From Lichenostomus cassidix (taxonomy: Eukaryota > Chordata > Aves > Passeriformes > Meliphagidae): a stretch of DNA of 64,000 bases. The DNA lies in assembly GCA_008360975.2 (NCBI GenBank), contig VLJF02000033.1:3286001-3350000 (forward strand), written 5' to 3'. The notes beneath the pieces were generated by a model. It had not been told where the DNA came from and did not search any database. It saw nothing but the letters and a program-made list of their open reading frames with translations. Positions 52,601 through 63,515 of the stretch are shown piece after piece. Within the stretch, counting starts at the first letter, position 1, and the number at the start of each line of letters is the position of its first letter. The translations under genes and the position numbers were made by a program.

Positions 52601-53289
52601 TGGAACACATAATTCCCAGGTATAGGCTAATTGAAGTCATAGACTCAGACAGAAGACCACATTTTGTCTCTAAAGTATCTAAATTAGTTGCAGATGCACT
52701 GGGAATCCGTTGGGAACATCACACACCTTGGCACCCACAAAGTTCGGGGAGGGTAGAGCGTATGAATGGAGAAATAAAAAAACAATTAACTAAATTAATG
52801 CTTGAAACAAAAATGAGCTGGGTAAAGTGCTTACCGCTAGCTCTATTAAACATCAGGACACAGCCTCGCTCAGATGTAGGAGCGTCTCCATTTGAAATGT
52901 TGTATGGAATGCCCTTTGATGCAGAAATCCCTGCAGATCATCCTAAAATCTCTGATGCTCATTTACAAGCTTATATTAATCAGTTGTTTAAACAGAGAGA
53001 AAAACTACGACAAAAGGGCTTGATAGTTCAAAGACCTCCCCTCTGGATACCGATACACAAACTTCAAGTGAGAGACGAGGTACTAATAAAATCATGAAAA
53101 GAATCCACACTAACCCCTCAATGGGAGGGACCTTATGTTGTCTTACTCACCACAGAGTCTGCCATACGAACTGCTGAGAAAGGGTGGACTCACGCCAGCC
53201 GTGTGAAGAAGTTCACCCAAGACCCGACGTGGCAGATCATCCCATCGCAACGGCCTGAGGACTTAAAGCTAAGGCTTAAGAAGCAATAA
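49591..53289 (+). pseudogene. pol: pol (protease, reverse transcriptase, RNase H, integrase), with six premature stops
   Basis: One uninterrupted frame to TAA at 53287-53289. Protease has DSG at 49690-49698. Reverse transcriptase has LPQGF and YVDD (50557-50568). RNase H has its first Asp at 51466 and later TDS. Integrase has an HHCC zinc region (about 52276-52390) and the catalytic triad Asp 52474, Asp 52648 and Glu 52756 with 35-residue spacing; the residue after SDR, normally Gly, is Arg (AGA at 52654). Stops are TGA 50410, TAG 50449, TAG 50830, TAG 50899, TGA 51691 and TGA 53095, each where related Pol proteins have Trp. An unusual Cys-rich segment lies at about 51930-52125. Confidence 0.92.
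51930..52125 (+). other. Cysteine-rich segment between RNase H and integrase
   Basis: About 65 residues containing C-x(10)-C-x2-C, a CSC and a YCYAC-type C-x2-C, ending with YC. Eight or more cysteines suggest a zinc-binding or disulfide module. Well-known gammaretroviral Pol proteins have no such cluster at this place to my knowledge. The surrounding frame is intact. Confidence 0.6.
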
Positions 53290-53305
53290 GCTTCCTATAA
53301 CTCAC

Positions 53306-53557
53306 ATGAATCTTGTCAACATTCATTTAAAGAAGCCTGTTTACAGTTATAGATCTGGATATGCTCTTAGCCTATATGCACAAGATTATGTGGTTAAATG
53401 TTATGATACTAATTGTGATTGTTATCCTTTTGTGTGCTTTGTTTGCAAGGTATGTAATGAAAAGTGGTGGATCCATTGCAGAAAAGAGAGACCCCCATCA
53501 GGGGTTTGTCTCCCTTGCTATAAAGCAGAAAGAGCTGAGACAATGCAAATGTTATAA
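53306..53557 (+). other. Small cysteine-rich ORF between pol and env, 83 codons
   Basis: Starts 17 bases after the pol stop in a third frame. The translation has about a dozen cysteines clustered in C-x-C and C-x2-C patterns around VCFVCKVCNEKWW. It overlaps the membrane-segment ORF in another frame, so at most one is likely to be selected. It is not recognised as a known accessory gene. Confidence 0.3.
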
Positions 53558-53582
53558 TTGGCACCTATCATGGGCAGATTAG
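53361..53582 (+). other. Small ORF with a membrane segment between pol and env, 73 codons
   Basis: Same frame as env. Residues 12-29 form a hydrophobic stretch (VMILIVIVILLCALFA) flanked by basic residues, followed by a polar tail. It ends at TAG 53580. The frame then stays open to a TAG at 53661, just upstream of the env ORF start at 53682. It may be an accessory membrane protein or an unusually long env leader. Confidence 0.35.
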
Positions 53583-53681
53583 AAAAGGGGTCTAAAGAAT
53601 GGTGAGAGACCTTCGCCCATGGCATTCACCCCGACTTGTACTGTTATCACTCCGATAAACCCAGACCCATGGTAGCCGAGC

Positions 53682-55883
53682 TTGTTAAGAGCGAATGCAG
53701 AGTCAAACTTGCGCACTTACCCTGCTCGAAAGGAGCAGTCAAACACACAAACTAGATTAGTTACCAGAACCGCTGGAAGCAGCGGCACAGGTGCTTCACA
53801 GAAGTGTATCCTTGCTGCTGAGAAGATAGATACCCCTGTGGCTGGAAGCAACCCAGTCGACAGGCGAAGCAGAAGTGAGAAACCAAATGTGAGAATGCAA
53901 CCTGGAAATAAGACTCTGAACTTCCTTTTCACGAAACGGAGTGAACCGGGGTATTTGCCAATCAAATTAGAGAATAATCTAACATTGTTTAAAATATCAA
54001 AGGCAGTGAGATCCTCCACTCAAGCCTTGCAAATATATTATGTGTTACTGATAATAGCCTGTTCCATGCCATGTAGCAATGCAGCTTTGACACTCTCACA
54101 CCACCCACACCAACCATTTAAGTGGACACTAGGCAAGTTAGACAAATCTACTGTAATACAAACCCACATTATAGTAGGAGCCCCAGTTTTCACCGTCACC
54201 TCGTGTGACATGGTTGATTACTCACCCTGTGAAAACCCAGAAGCACGAGCAAAAGGATGGGTGGGACCAAGAGCCTTTTACATGTGCCCTAATCCAAATC
54301 CAGCAGACACTAAGAGGGGCCAGATTTGGTGCGTCAAACAAAATTCGTACTGTGCATAGTACAGATGTGAAACTATAAACTCAGTTTATTCTCCAAGAGC
54401 CGGAAAAGATCAATTTATCACAGTCTGGTGGGGACCATACGGGTGCAAACCACCTAGATATAACAAGGGACCTTCTGCCTATGATCCATATGCCAGGAGT
54501 GGTTTAGAAGAACAGAAGGGAGTTCCTTGTCAATTTGCAGATATACATGTGGAACAACCCGATGATCCAGGGTGGATAATTGGAAAAAAATGGGAGTTTA
54601 GACTTTGGATTCCAAGCAATAATCCCATTAACGAACCGGGAAATGGTCTCAGTCACGATCCGAAAGGCCTCTTTTACATAAAAAAAGAAATAGTCCTTCC
54701 AGACCCACAACCTATAAGTCCAAACACAGCAATCAATCCACGGAATATGCTACCAGAAACTAACATCACAGATTCAGATAATCTATGGAAATTAGTAAAA
54801 AATAGCTACTATGCTTTAAATGCTACTAATCCTAACTTAACAGAACATTGCTGGCTTTGTTATAGCTCTAAACCACCCTTTTATGAAGCTATTGCTATTG
54901 ATAGAAGAGAGACTAAAACCAATGACAGCAATCCTACCCAGTGTAAATGGAGAAGTGATTTAAATATAAAAACTAGAATCACCTTAGCACAAGTAACTGG
55001 AACTGGCACCTGCATCGGTCGAGTGCCACAAGAAAAACAAAGCCTGTGCAGTAAAATTGTGGAAAATCCTAACAATCAACAACCAGCTAAATGGTTGTTA
55101 CCCGCAAAAAATGCACATTAGGTTTGTGCCAGTGTTGGAGTCACCCCATGCATACCCTCGAATGCTTTTAAAACCACGGATCATTGCATTCAAGTCATGA
55201 TTATTCCCCGACTTACTTACCACTCTAATGAATATGTGCTGGATCATCACATGATACCAGAACACCCTATAATAAAAAGAGAGCCGATCACAGCTATAAC
55301 CATTGCCACTTTATTAACATTGGGAGCTACTAGAGCTAGCACTGGTATAGCTTCCCTCGTACAACAAAGAAAAGAGTTTTCCGCACTAAGAACAGCAGTT
55401 GATGAAGACCTTGTAAAAATCGAAAGTTCTATTACTGCGTTAGAAAGTTCTCTAAGATCTCTGTCTGAAGTTGTATTACAACACGGAAGGGGTTTAGAGG
55501 TTTTGTTCGCACATGAGGGTGGATTGTGTGTAGCTCTAAATGAAGAATGCTGTGTGTATGCTGACCATACTAGAGTAACCCGAGATGCAATAGCAGAGCT
55601 ACGAAAAGAACTAGAAAAGCGTAAACGAGAAAGAGAGGCCACACAAGCATGGTATGAAAATTGGTTCCAATCTTTTCCCTAGTTAACAACCTTACTATCC
55701 ACTATTGCTAGACCCCTAATTATGTTAATCCTAGCCCTAACGTTTAGACCTTGCATTTTTAATCGTTTAATTACACTTGTTAAAAACCGTTTAGAAGCAG
55801 CACATCTATTGCCTATTACAATACAGTATGAGGACATTCCAGTTAATGAAAATTCGGCTCTCGAAGATGAAAATGACTTATAA
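53682..55883 (+). pseudogene. env: env, gamma-type envelope glycoprotein with three premature stops
   Basis: Surface and transmembrane subunits of the viral envelope. The frame is continuous to TAA at 55881-55883. A signal peptide-like hydrophobic segment lies near 54025-54080, after a long polar leader of about 115 codons. The surface subunit has the CWLC motif (54849-54860). A KR cleavage site followed by a fusion peptide-like stretch lies near 55275-55350. The transmembrane subunit has CX6CC (55527-55553), a heptad region and an anchor near 55683-55790. Stops are TAG 54357, TAG 55119 and TAG 55680. The last two fall where homologues have Trp; the first is uncertain. There are no frameshifts. 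Non-functional as it stands. Confidence 0.88.
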
Positions 55884-55948
55884 ACAAGTTAGTCATCACT
55901 GTCAGAGCCTAGATTATCATCCAGACAAATTCGTAAACTAAATAAACA

Positions 55949-55963
55949 TGAGAGAGGGGGGAT
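55949..55963 (+). other. Polypurine tract
   Basis: ATGAGAGAGGGGGGAT directly before TG of the 3' LTR, the plus-strand priming site of the element. Confidence 0.82.
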
Positions 55964-56549
55964 TGTAATAAATTACAATCAGTTTAGTTCACGAACTGTT
56001 TGAAAAAGGTGATAAGTCTTAAAATTGCCTTTCCTTTTATTTTTCTTTTTTTCTTTCTTTCTTTCTTTCTTTTTTTTTTGCTGTTATAAAAACGAATCTT
56101 GTTAGGAACCCTGCCCAACCCCCATGAGGCAGATACAAAAGAATTTGGCTCAGGGGCCATAAAAAACCTCCCCCTGTGCAGCCCCTATGAGGCAGATACA
56201 AAAGGAATGTGGTTCAGGGGTCCATAAAAACCTCCCCCTGTGCAACCCCCACGGAGAGACCATCCCAGGAGGCCCAGTAACCATCACCCAACGCAGAGCA
56301 CACCAGCCCAAGACGTCTCAACAGCCAATCAAGGATTCATGAAGAGACGCCAATCAAGACATACGGGGAGAGTAGGGTACTAAAGGGTTATAAAATTCAG
56401 TCCTCTGCAGGCCCGAGGCGCGGTGCATAGAGATATGCTTGAATCTCTGCCCGCCCAGCGCTGACTTGACTGATATCCGCTTGCTTTTAATTAATAAATT
56501 TTTTTTAATTGGATCTACGTCTCTGATTGGATAATGAGGCTAAATTGAT
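55964..56549 (+). repeat. 3' LTR
   Basis: Begins TGTAATAAATTAC and carries the same 64-bp internal repeat, TATAAAA near 56389 and AATAAA near 56493 as the 5' copy. The alignment with the 5' LTR ends at ATTGAT (56549). The 5' copy continues AACA, whereas here CCAAATTTCC host-like sequence follows, so the last four bases seem lost. Confidence 0.9.
56493..56498 (+). terminator. LTR poly(A) signal AATAAA
   Basis: AATAAA in R of the 3' LTR, followed by a T-run and TTGGATCTACGTCTCTG. Confidence 0.7.
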
Positions 56550-56799
56550 CCAAATTTCCATTTTTTCTCCAAATTTTCTCATTTTTCCCCAAATTTTCCC
56601 TCAAAAATCCTCATTTTCCCCCAAATCTTATAGGGCGGAGCCTCCCGAGTTCCCTTTTCACCCAAATTTTCCCATTTTTTCCGGATTTTCCCCCAAAATT
56701 CGAGTCCCTCCTCAAATCCCACAGCGCTGAGCCTCATAAATTCCCATTTTTCCCCCAAATTTTCCCATTTTCCCCCATTTTTCCCCCAAAAATCCCCTG
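56550..56799. repeat. Pyrimidine-rich CCCCAAATTTTCCC repeat
   Basis: TTTTCCCCCAAATTTTCCC repeats between the provirus and the promoter-like region, with two degenerate CTTATAGGGCGGAGCCTCCC and CCACAGCGCTGAGCCTC segments. No gene is seen. Confidence 0.7.
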
Positions 56800-57862
56800 A
56801 GGAGCCAAACAAGATGGCGGCGCCACCCTCACCCTTCCCAATTTTCCCCATTTTTTCCCATTTCTGAGGCGATTTTTCAACCGAATCTTCACCAAAACAC
56901 CTGAAAACGATTCCGAATTACCGGAAACTTACCGGATTTATTTCTCGCTTCGATTTGAAGCACCAAAAACCGGAAAAATCGGCGAAAATCGACGATTTGG
57001 CGCTGAAACCGGAGGTCGCCATATTGTACGGCGAGGAGGAGGATGAGGCTGAGGGGAACTTCCGCTTCCGGTCGCGGTGCGCGATGGGAGTTGTAGTTCC
57101 AAACAATCCCGAAAATGGCGGGAGAGGAAATTTTGAGCCGAAAAATGGCGAAAAAATAGATTTTTCTGCAGATTTGAGACTCTCCAGGAAATGTAAAAAT
57201 TTCCATATTTTTTCCTTTATTTTTTCTGGTTGAAAACTTTAATTTCCCTTTATTTTCGCGGCGTTAAAGTTCATTTTTTTCTCTATTTAAAGAGCGCGGC
57301 GCCATCTTGAGGAGCTCGACAAGATGGCGGCGCCTCCCTCACCTTCCCAATTTTTCCCATTTTTTCCCCATTTCTGAGGAGATTTTTGCACCAAATCTTC
57401 ACCAAAACACCTCAAACCGGTTCGGAATTACCGGAGAGTTACCGGATTTAACTCTCGGTTGGTTTAAACCACCGAAAACCGGAAAAAACGGCGAAAATTA
57501 GAGATTTGAGGTGAAAATAGAGGTCGCCATGTTGTACGGCAAGGGGGAGGCTGAGGGGAACTTCCGCTTCCGGTCGCGGTGTGCGATGGGAGTTGTAGTC
57601 TCAAAAAGCCCCGAAAAAGGCGGGAAATGAGGTTTTTGGGTGGTTTGAGACGCTCTGGGAGGTTTGATCAACTCTATGGTTTTTTAAGGTTATTTTTCCG
57701 TTGATTTGAGGAGCGAAAAAGCGGCAAAAAAAGGCGGCAAAGGGTCGAGCATGGAGGCCGCCATGTTGTACGGCAAGGAGAGGTGGCTGAGGGGAACTTC
57801 CGGTTTGGGGAACTTCCGGTTCCGGTGGGGGGAGCGGCCTGGCGGCGGCTGAGGAGCTGAGG
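56800..57862 (+). promoter_or_regulatory. Duplicated CpG-containing promoter region ending in a candidate non-coding first exon
   Basis: Two similar blocks offset by about 503-510 bp each contain AAGATGGCGGCGCC (YY1-like, 56811 and 57321), ACCGGAAAC/ACCGGAGAG stretches, CGCCATATTGTACGGC or CGCCATGTTGTACGGC (inverted YY1-like, near 57017 and 57525), CTTCCGCTTCCGGTCGCGGT (ETS-like) and GGGAGTTGTAGT (inverted ZNF143-like, 57086 and 57588). A third partial block has GCCGCCATGTTGTACGGC (57757) and three CTTCCGG sites. GCTGAGG before GTAAAC at 57863 looks like a donor. The gene driven is unknown. Confidence 0.6.
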
Positions 57863-60800
57863 GTAAACAGAGGCCTGAGGGGTTCGGAAATTTGGGAATT
57901 TTTTGGGAATTTTGGGGTTTTTTTGGGGAATTTCGGGAATTTCTGAGGGGAAGTGGGGTGAGGGGGTGGGGGAGGGGAGGGAGGATTGGGGGGTTTGGGG
58001 GATTTTGGGGATTTTTGGGGAATTTGGGTCTGTGGATTTGGGAGTTTTGTGGAATTTGGGGATTTTTTTAGGATTTTGGGGGTCTGAGGGGATTTGAGGG
58101 GTTTGGGGGAAATTTGGGGAATTTTTGGGAATTTTTGGATTTTTGGGGAATTTGTGGAAATTCTTTAGGATTTTGGGAAATTTTGTGAAATTTCTTCGGA
58201 TTTGTGGAAATTTCTTCGGATTTTGTGAAATTTTTAGGGGTTTTTGGGGAATTTTGGGATTTTTTTAGAATTTTGTGGATTTTTTTAGGAATTTGGGGAA
58301 TTTTTGGGGATTTTGTGGGAATTTTTGGGGAATTTTTTGGATTTTTTGGGGAATTTTGTGGGATTTTTTTAGGCTTTCGGGGGAATTTCGGGGGATTTGA
58401 GGGGTTTGGGGTGATTTGTGAGAATTTTGTGGATTTTGGGGAATTTTGTGGATTTTTTGGGAATTTCGTGGAAATTTTTTTTTATTCTGTGGAATTTTTT
58501 TAGGATTTTTTTGGAATTTTGTGGATTTTGGGGGAATTTTGTGGAAATTTCTTTGGATTTTTTGGGAATTTTGGGGGATTTTGTGGTTTTTTAAGGAATT
58601 TTGTAGAAATTTCTTTGGATTTGGAAATTTTAGGATTTTGGGGAATTCTGTGGATTTTGGGGAATTTGGTGGAAATTTCTTTGGATTTTGTGGATTTTTA
58701 GGATTTTGGGGAAAATTCGGGGATTTTGGGGTCTGAGGGTTTGGGGTGATTTGGGGGAATGTTGATGATTTTGGGGAATTTTATGGAAGTTTTTAGGATT
58801 TTTTGGAATTTTGTGGAAATTTTTTAGGATTTTGTGGGAATTTTGTGGATTTTTGGGGAGTTTTGGGGGAATTTCAGGGAATTTTGGGGGTGTGAGGAGG
58901 ATTTTTGGGATTTTGTGGATTTTTTGGGGATTTTTGTGGAATTTTGTGGAAAATTTTTAGGATTTTTGTGGAATTTTGTGGAATTTTTGGGGACTTTTTG
59001 GGGAATTTTGTGAATTTTTAACTTTGAAATTTGTGGATGATTTTTTTTAGGATTTTTAACAAAATTTTGACTGAGGGAAATTTTAGGTATTTTGGAAAGG
59101 GAATTTTATTAGGATTTTGAAATGGGCATTTTTAGGAATTTTGGGGAAGATTTTGTGGGAATTTATGGGAATTTTGTGGAGATTTTCTTTGATTTTGTGG
59201 AAATATTTTAGGATTTTTTGGGATTTTTGTGGAACTTGGTGGAACTTTCTTTGGATTTTTTGGAAACTTTTTCGGATTCTGGGGAATTTTGTGGATTTTT
59301 GGGGATTTTTGGGGGAATTTTTGGGGATTTTTTTAGGATTTTGGGGGAATTTCGGGGAATTTTGGAGGTCTGAGGAGGATTTTTGGGATTTGAAGGATTT
59401 TTTTGGGATTTGGGAGGAATTTTGTGGAATTTTTGGGGAATTCTGTGGAATTTTTTGGGATTTTTGGGGAATTCTGTGGGATTTTATGGATTTTTTTAGG
59501 ATTTTTGGGATTTTTTTGGGAAGCTGAGTGGATTTTGGGAGGATTTTTGGGGAATTTTGGGTGAATTTGGGTGAATTTTGAGGGAATTTGGGGGAAATGT
59601 GGGGGATTTTTAGGGAATTTTGGGTATTTTTTGGGAATTCCAGTGGATTTTGGGAGGATTTTTGGGGAATTTTGGGGAAAATTTGAGGGAATTTTGGGGA
59701 TTTTTGGGGAATTTTGGGGATTTTGTTGGAATTTGGGGAAATTTGGGGAATTTTTGTGTCTTTGAGGAGATTTTGGGGGAATTTGAGGAAATTTGGGGAA
59801 AATTTGAGGGAATTTTGGGAAAGTTTTATAGAATTTTTGGGATTCTTGGGGAATTCGAGTGGATTTTGTTGGAATTTTGGGAGATTTTGGTGGTTTTGAG
59901 TAAATTTCAGGGAATTTGGGGCAAATTGGAGAGATTTTGGGGAATTTTAGGGAATTTTAGTGATTTTTTGGGGGAATTTTTGGGAATTTTGTGATTTTGG
60001 TGAATTTTAGGGAATTTTGTGATTTTTTTTGTGAATTTTGGGAATTTTGTGATTTTTGGGGGAATTTTAGAATTTTTTAATCTTGGGAAATTTTGTGATT
60101 TTTTTGTGAATTTTTGGGAATTTTTGTGATTTTTTTGGGGAATTTTGGGGAATTTTTTTGATTTTTTTTGGTGAATTTTTGGGAATTTTAGTGATTTTTT
60201 TTGTGAATTTTGTGGAATTTTTGTGATTTATTTGGTGAATTTTGGGGAATTTTTGTGATTTTTTTGGTGAATTTTTGTGATTTTTTGGGTGAATTTTTGG
60301 GAATTTTGGGAATTTTTGGGTGAATTTTAGGGAATTTTGTGATTTTTGGGGAATTTTGTGACTTTTTGGGTGAATTTTGGGAATTTGTTTTGGGGGAAAT
60401 TTTAGGGAATTTTTGTGATTTTTTTTTGTGAATTTTGGTGATTTTTTGGGTGAATTTTTGTGAATTTTTGGGGAATTTTGGTGTTTTTTTGTTAATTTTG
60501 GGGAAAATTTGTGATTTTTTGTGGGAATTTGAGTGAATTTTGGGATTTTTGGGTTCTCAGAACAAAATTTGGGATAAATTTGGGAGAATTTTAGGAGATT
60601 TTGGGGAAAATTTTAGGGAAATTTGGGAATTTTGGGAATCCTGAAGTAAATTTTGATAATTTTTAAATTAATTTTGGGAAATTTTTAGGAATTTGGGAGT
60701 GTGGTGAAATTTGGGAGATTTTTTGGAATTTGTGGAAAAATTTGGGCATTTTGGTCATTTTGGATGAATTTTGGGAATTTTTGGGAATTTTGGAGATTTT

Positions 60801-61030
60801 GGGAGGAATTTGAAATTTTGGGAAAATTTGAGGGAATTTTGGGGAATTTTGGGGAATTTTGTGGAAAAATTCGGGAATTTTGGGTTCTTTGAGTGAATTT
60901 TGATTATTTCTGAGTTAATTTTGGGAAATTTTCTGAAATTTTTGGGAATTTTACAATTTTTTCTAATATTTCGATTCCCAAAATTCCCAAATTTTGGGGG
61001 AAAAAAATCCTAATTTTCCTAATTTTTTTT
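57863..61030. repeat. G/T-rich repeat region (GGGAATTTTGTGGATTTTT), probable intron
   Basis: Follows the candidate donor at 57863. Units are GGGGAATTTTGTGGAATTT variants. No convincing exon is seen on either strand. Confidence 0.7.
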
Positions 61031-63300
61031 TTCAGGTTCTTCAGATCAACAAAACTGAGAAAATTTTGGGAGAAAATTCCCTAAATTCCCTGAAAATTCC
61101 ATGAAGATTCCAAAAAATTCGCTGAGAATTTATTAAAATTCACCAAAAAATTCAAAAATTTACTAATGCTGAAAAAACAGAAAAATCCTAAAAAATCCCA
61201 AAATTTATAAAAATCACTAAAATTCACTTTAAAATCCCAAATAATTCACAAAAAAATCCAAAAATATTTGCTTTAAAAAATCATTAAAAATTAACAAAAA
61301 AAAAATTTAAAATAACATCAAAAATTGGTTGAAAAATTACTAAAAAAATAAAAAAAAATTTGGTGGAAAATCAGTAAAATTACAAAAAAACCCCAAAAAA
61401 ATTTCACCAAAAAAATTTCACCAAAAATACCAAAAAATCCTAAAAAATTTTCTGAAAAATCTCTAAAAAAATCAAAAAAAAATTTGCTGAAAAAATCATT
61501 AAAATTCAGGAAAAAATTAAATAAAAAATTGCTGAAAAATCATTAAAATTCACCAAAAAGTTTTTTAAAAATTGCTGAAAAATCTCCAAAAATTTGCTAA
61601 AAAAATCAAAAATTCCCTAATCAAAGCGAATTCCCTAAAAATCGAAAAAATGTCATAAAAATCCCTAAAAATTCACTAAAATCCCATTAAAAAAATCTTA
61701 AAAATTACTAAAAGTTCAATAAAAGTATAAAAATTCACTAAAAACTCCCCAAAAATCACTAAAAATCCCCCAAAAATCTCAAAAAATCCGAAAAAATCTC
61801 ATCAAAATCCCCAAATATTCACTAAAATCCCCCAAAATTCACTGAAAAAATCACAAAATCCTCTAAAAAATCCCAAAAATTCACTGAAAATTAAAAAACA
61901 TTTTACTAAAAAATCACTAAAATTCACTTAAAAATCACAAAAATTGATTAAAAATTCCCAAAAAATCACTAAAAATCCCCAAAAATTCTCCAAAAAATCC
62001 AAAAAATTCACTAAAAATTCCCAAGAAATACCCAAAAATTTACTAAAGCATCAAAAAGCATTAAAAATTCCCTAAAAAATTACTAAAAATTCTCAAAAAA
62101 TCCCAAAAAATTCACCCAAAAAATCATAAAAATTCTCCAAAAAATCCCAAAAATTCACTAAAAAATCCCTAAAAATTCCCTAAAAATCCCAAAAAATCTC
62201 AAAAATCAAAAAAATCCCAAAATTCACTAAAAAAACCCATTAAAAAGTCTCTAAAAATCCCTAAAAATTCAAAAAATCCCTAAAAATCCCCAAAAATTCA
62301 CCAAAAAATCACTAAAAATCTCGAAAAATTCACTAAAAAATCCCCAAAAATTCTCAAAGTTCCTCAAAAATTCACTAAAAATCCCCAAAAATTCAAAAAA
62401 ATCCCAAAAAATTCACTAAAAACTAATTAAAATTCACTAAAAAATCCCAAAAAACCCCAAAAATCCCCTAAAAAATCCCAAAAAATTCACTAAAAAATCC
62501 CCCCAAAATCCCCTAAAAATCCCAAAAATTCACTGAAAAACCACTAAAATTAACTTAAAAATCACCTAAAATCCCAAAAAATCCCCAAAATTCCTAAAAA
62601 TCCCCCAAAAATCCCCAAAAAATCCCAAAATCCCCTAAAAAATCCCAAAAAATTCAAAAAAATTCCCCAAAAATTCTCTAAAAAATCCCCAAAAATCACA
62701 AAAAAATCCCAAAAATCCTAAAAAATCCCCAAAATTCCCAAAAAAACCCCAAAAAATTCCCAAAAAATCCCCAAAAATCCCCTAAAAATCCCAAAAATTC
62801 CCAAAAAAACCCAAAAATTCTAAAAAATCCCTAAAAATTCCCCAAAAAATTCACTAAAAATCCCCAAAAATTCACCAAAAAATCCCTAAAAATCTCAAAA
62901 AATTCCCACAAAAATCCAAAAATTCTCAAAAAATCCCAAAAAATTCACTAAAAATCCCAAAATTCACTGAAAAAAACACTAAAATTAACTTAAAAATCCC
63001 CAAAAATCCCTAAAAATCCCCAAAATTCCCCAAAAAATCCCCAAAAAATCCCAAAATTCCTCCAAAATCCCCAAAAAATTCCAAAAAATTCCCCTTTAAA
63101 TCCCAAAATTCACCAAAAAATCCCCAAAAATCCCCTAAAAATCCCAAAAAAATCCCAAAATCACTAAAAATCACCAAAATTGACCAAAAAATCCCAAAAA
63201 ATTCCCAAAAAATCCCAAAAATTCCCAAAAAATCCCAAAAAACCCAAAAATTCCCTAAAAAATCCCAAAAAATCACAAAAACCCCAAAAAACCCCAAAAC
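61031..63300. repeat. A/C-rich repeat region (CCCAAAAATTCACTAAAAA)
   Basis: Polarity changes abruptly from G/T-rich to A/C-rich near 60970-61070. The switch contains TTTTTTTTTTCAGGTTCTTC and AGATCAACAAAACTGAG, which may hold a short exon from 61036, since polarity switches elsewhere in the window flank exons. The remainder is AAAAATCCC/AATTCAC repeat with nothing coding. Confidence 0.65.
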
Positions 63301-63515
63301 CTCCCAAAAATGCTGTGACTCCCCCCCCTTGCATGGCCTCCCCTCCCCCTGGCTCAGAATCTCAGGGAATTTTAGGGGAATTTTGGGAATCTCAGGATGG
63401 GGGATTCGGCCTGGGGGAGGGGAGGATCCTGCAGATCCCCAAAAAACAGGAGGAGGAGGAAGAGAGGAGGAGGAGGAAGAGCAGCTGGACCCGAGGATCA
63501 GGTGGGGAGCCCAAA
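63301..63515 (+). other. Unique island, possible exon fragment with Glu/Arg-rich coding potential
   Basis: Non-repetitive island between two repeat blocks: TGTGACTCCCCCCCCTTGCA, a CTCAG, GGATCCTGCAG and then GAGGAGGAGGAAGAG runs ending CCGAGGATCAG before GTGGGG at 63501. One frame reads REEEEEEQLDPRIR. The acceptor has no pyrimidine tract on the + strand, so exon status and strand are unsure. Confidence 0.25.

Larger units (their letters stand above)
45911..56549 (+). mobile_element. Endogenous gammaretrovirus-like provirus, near full length, inactivated
   Basis: Order: LTR, tRNA-His-type primer site, leader, gag, pol, env, polypurine tract, LTR. Class I (gamma-like) features are a single CCHC knuckle, gag and pol in one frame separated by UAG, a DD35E integrase, and an env with CWLC and CX6CC motifs. 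Paired LTRs differ by about nine substitutions in 575 aligned bases by hand count (about 1.6%) plus small indels, so the insertion is fairly young. Defects are a 933-bp tandem duplication at the 5' end, a 1-nt deletion in the second gag copy, and ten in-frame stops across gag, pol and env, with no other frameshift seen in pol or env. Confidence 0.95.

Noticed and set aside
57012..57650. Short coding frames starting at the CCATGTTGTACGGC motifs
   Set aside because: The ATG lies inside an inverted YY1-like motif that is repeated with and without the ATG (CCATATTG in the first block), so a regulatory reading is simpler.
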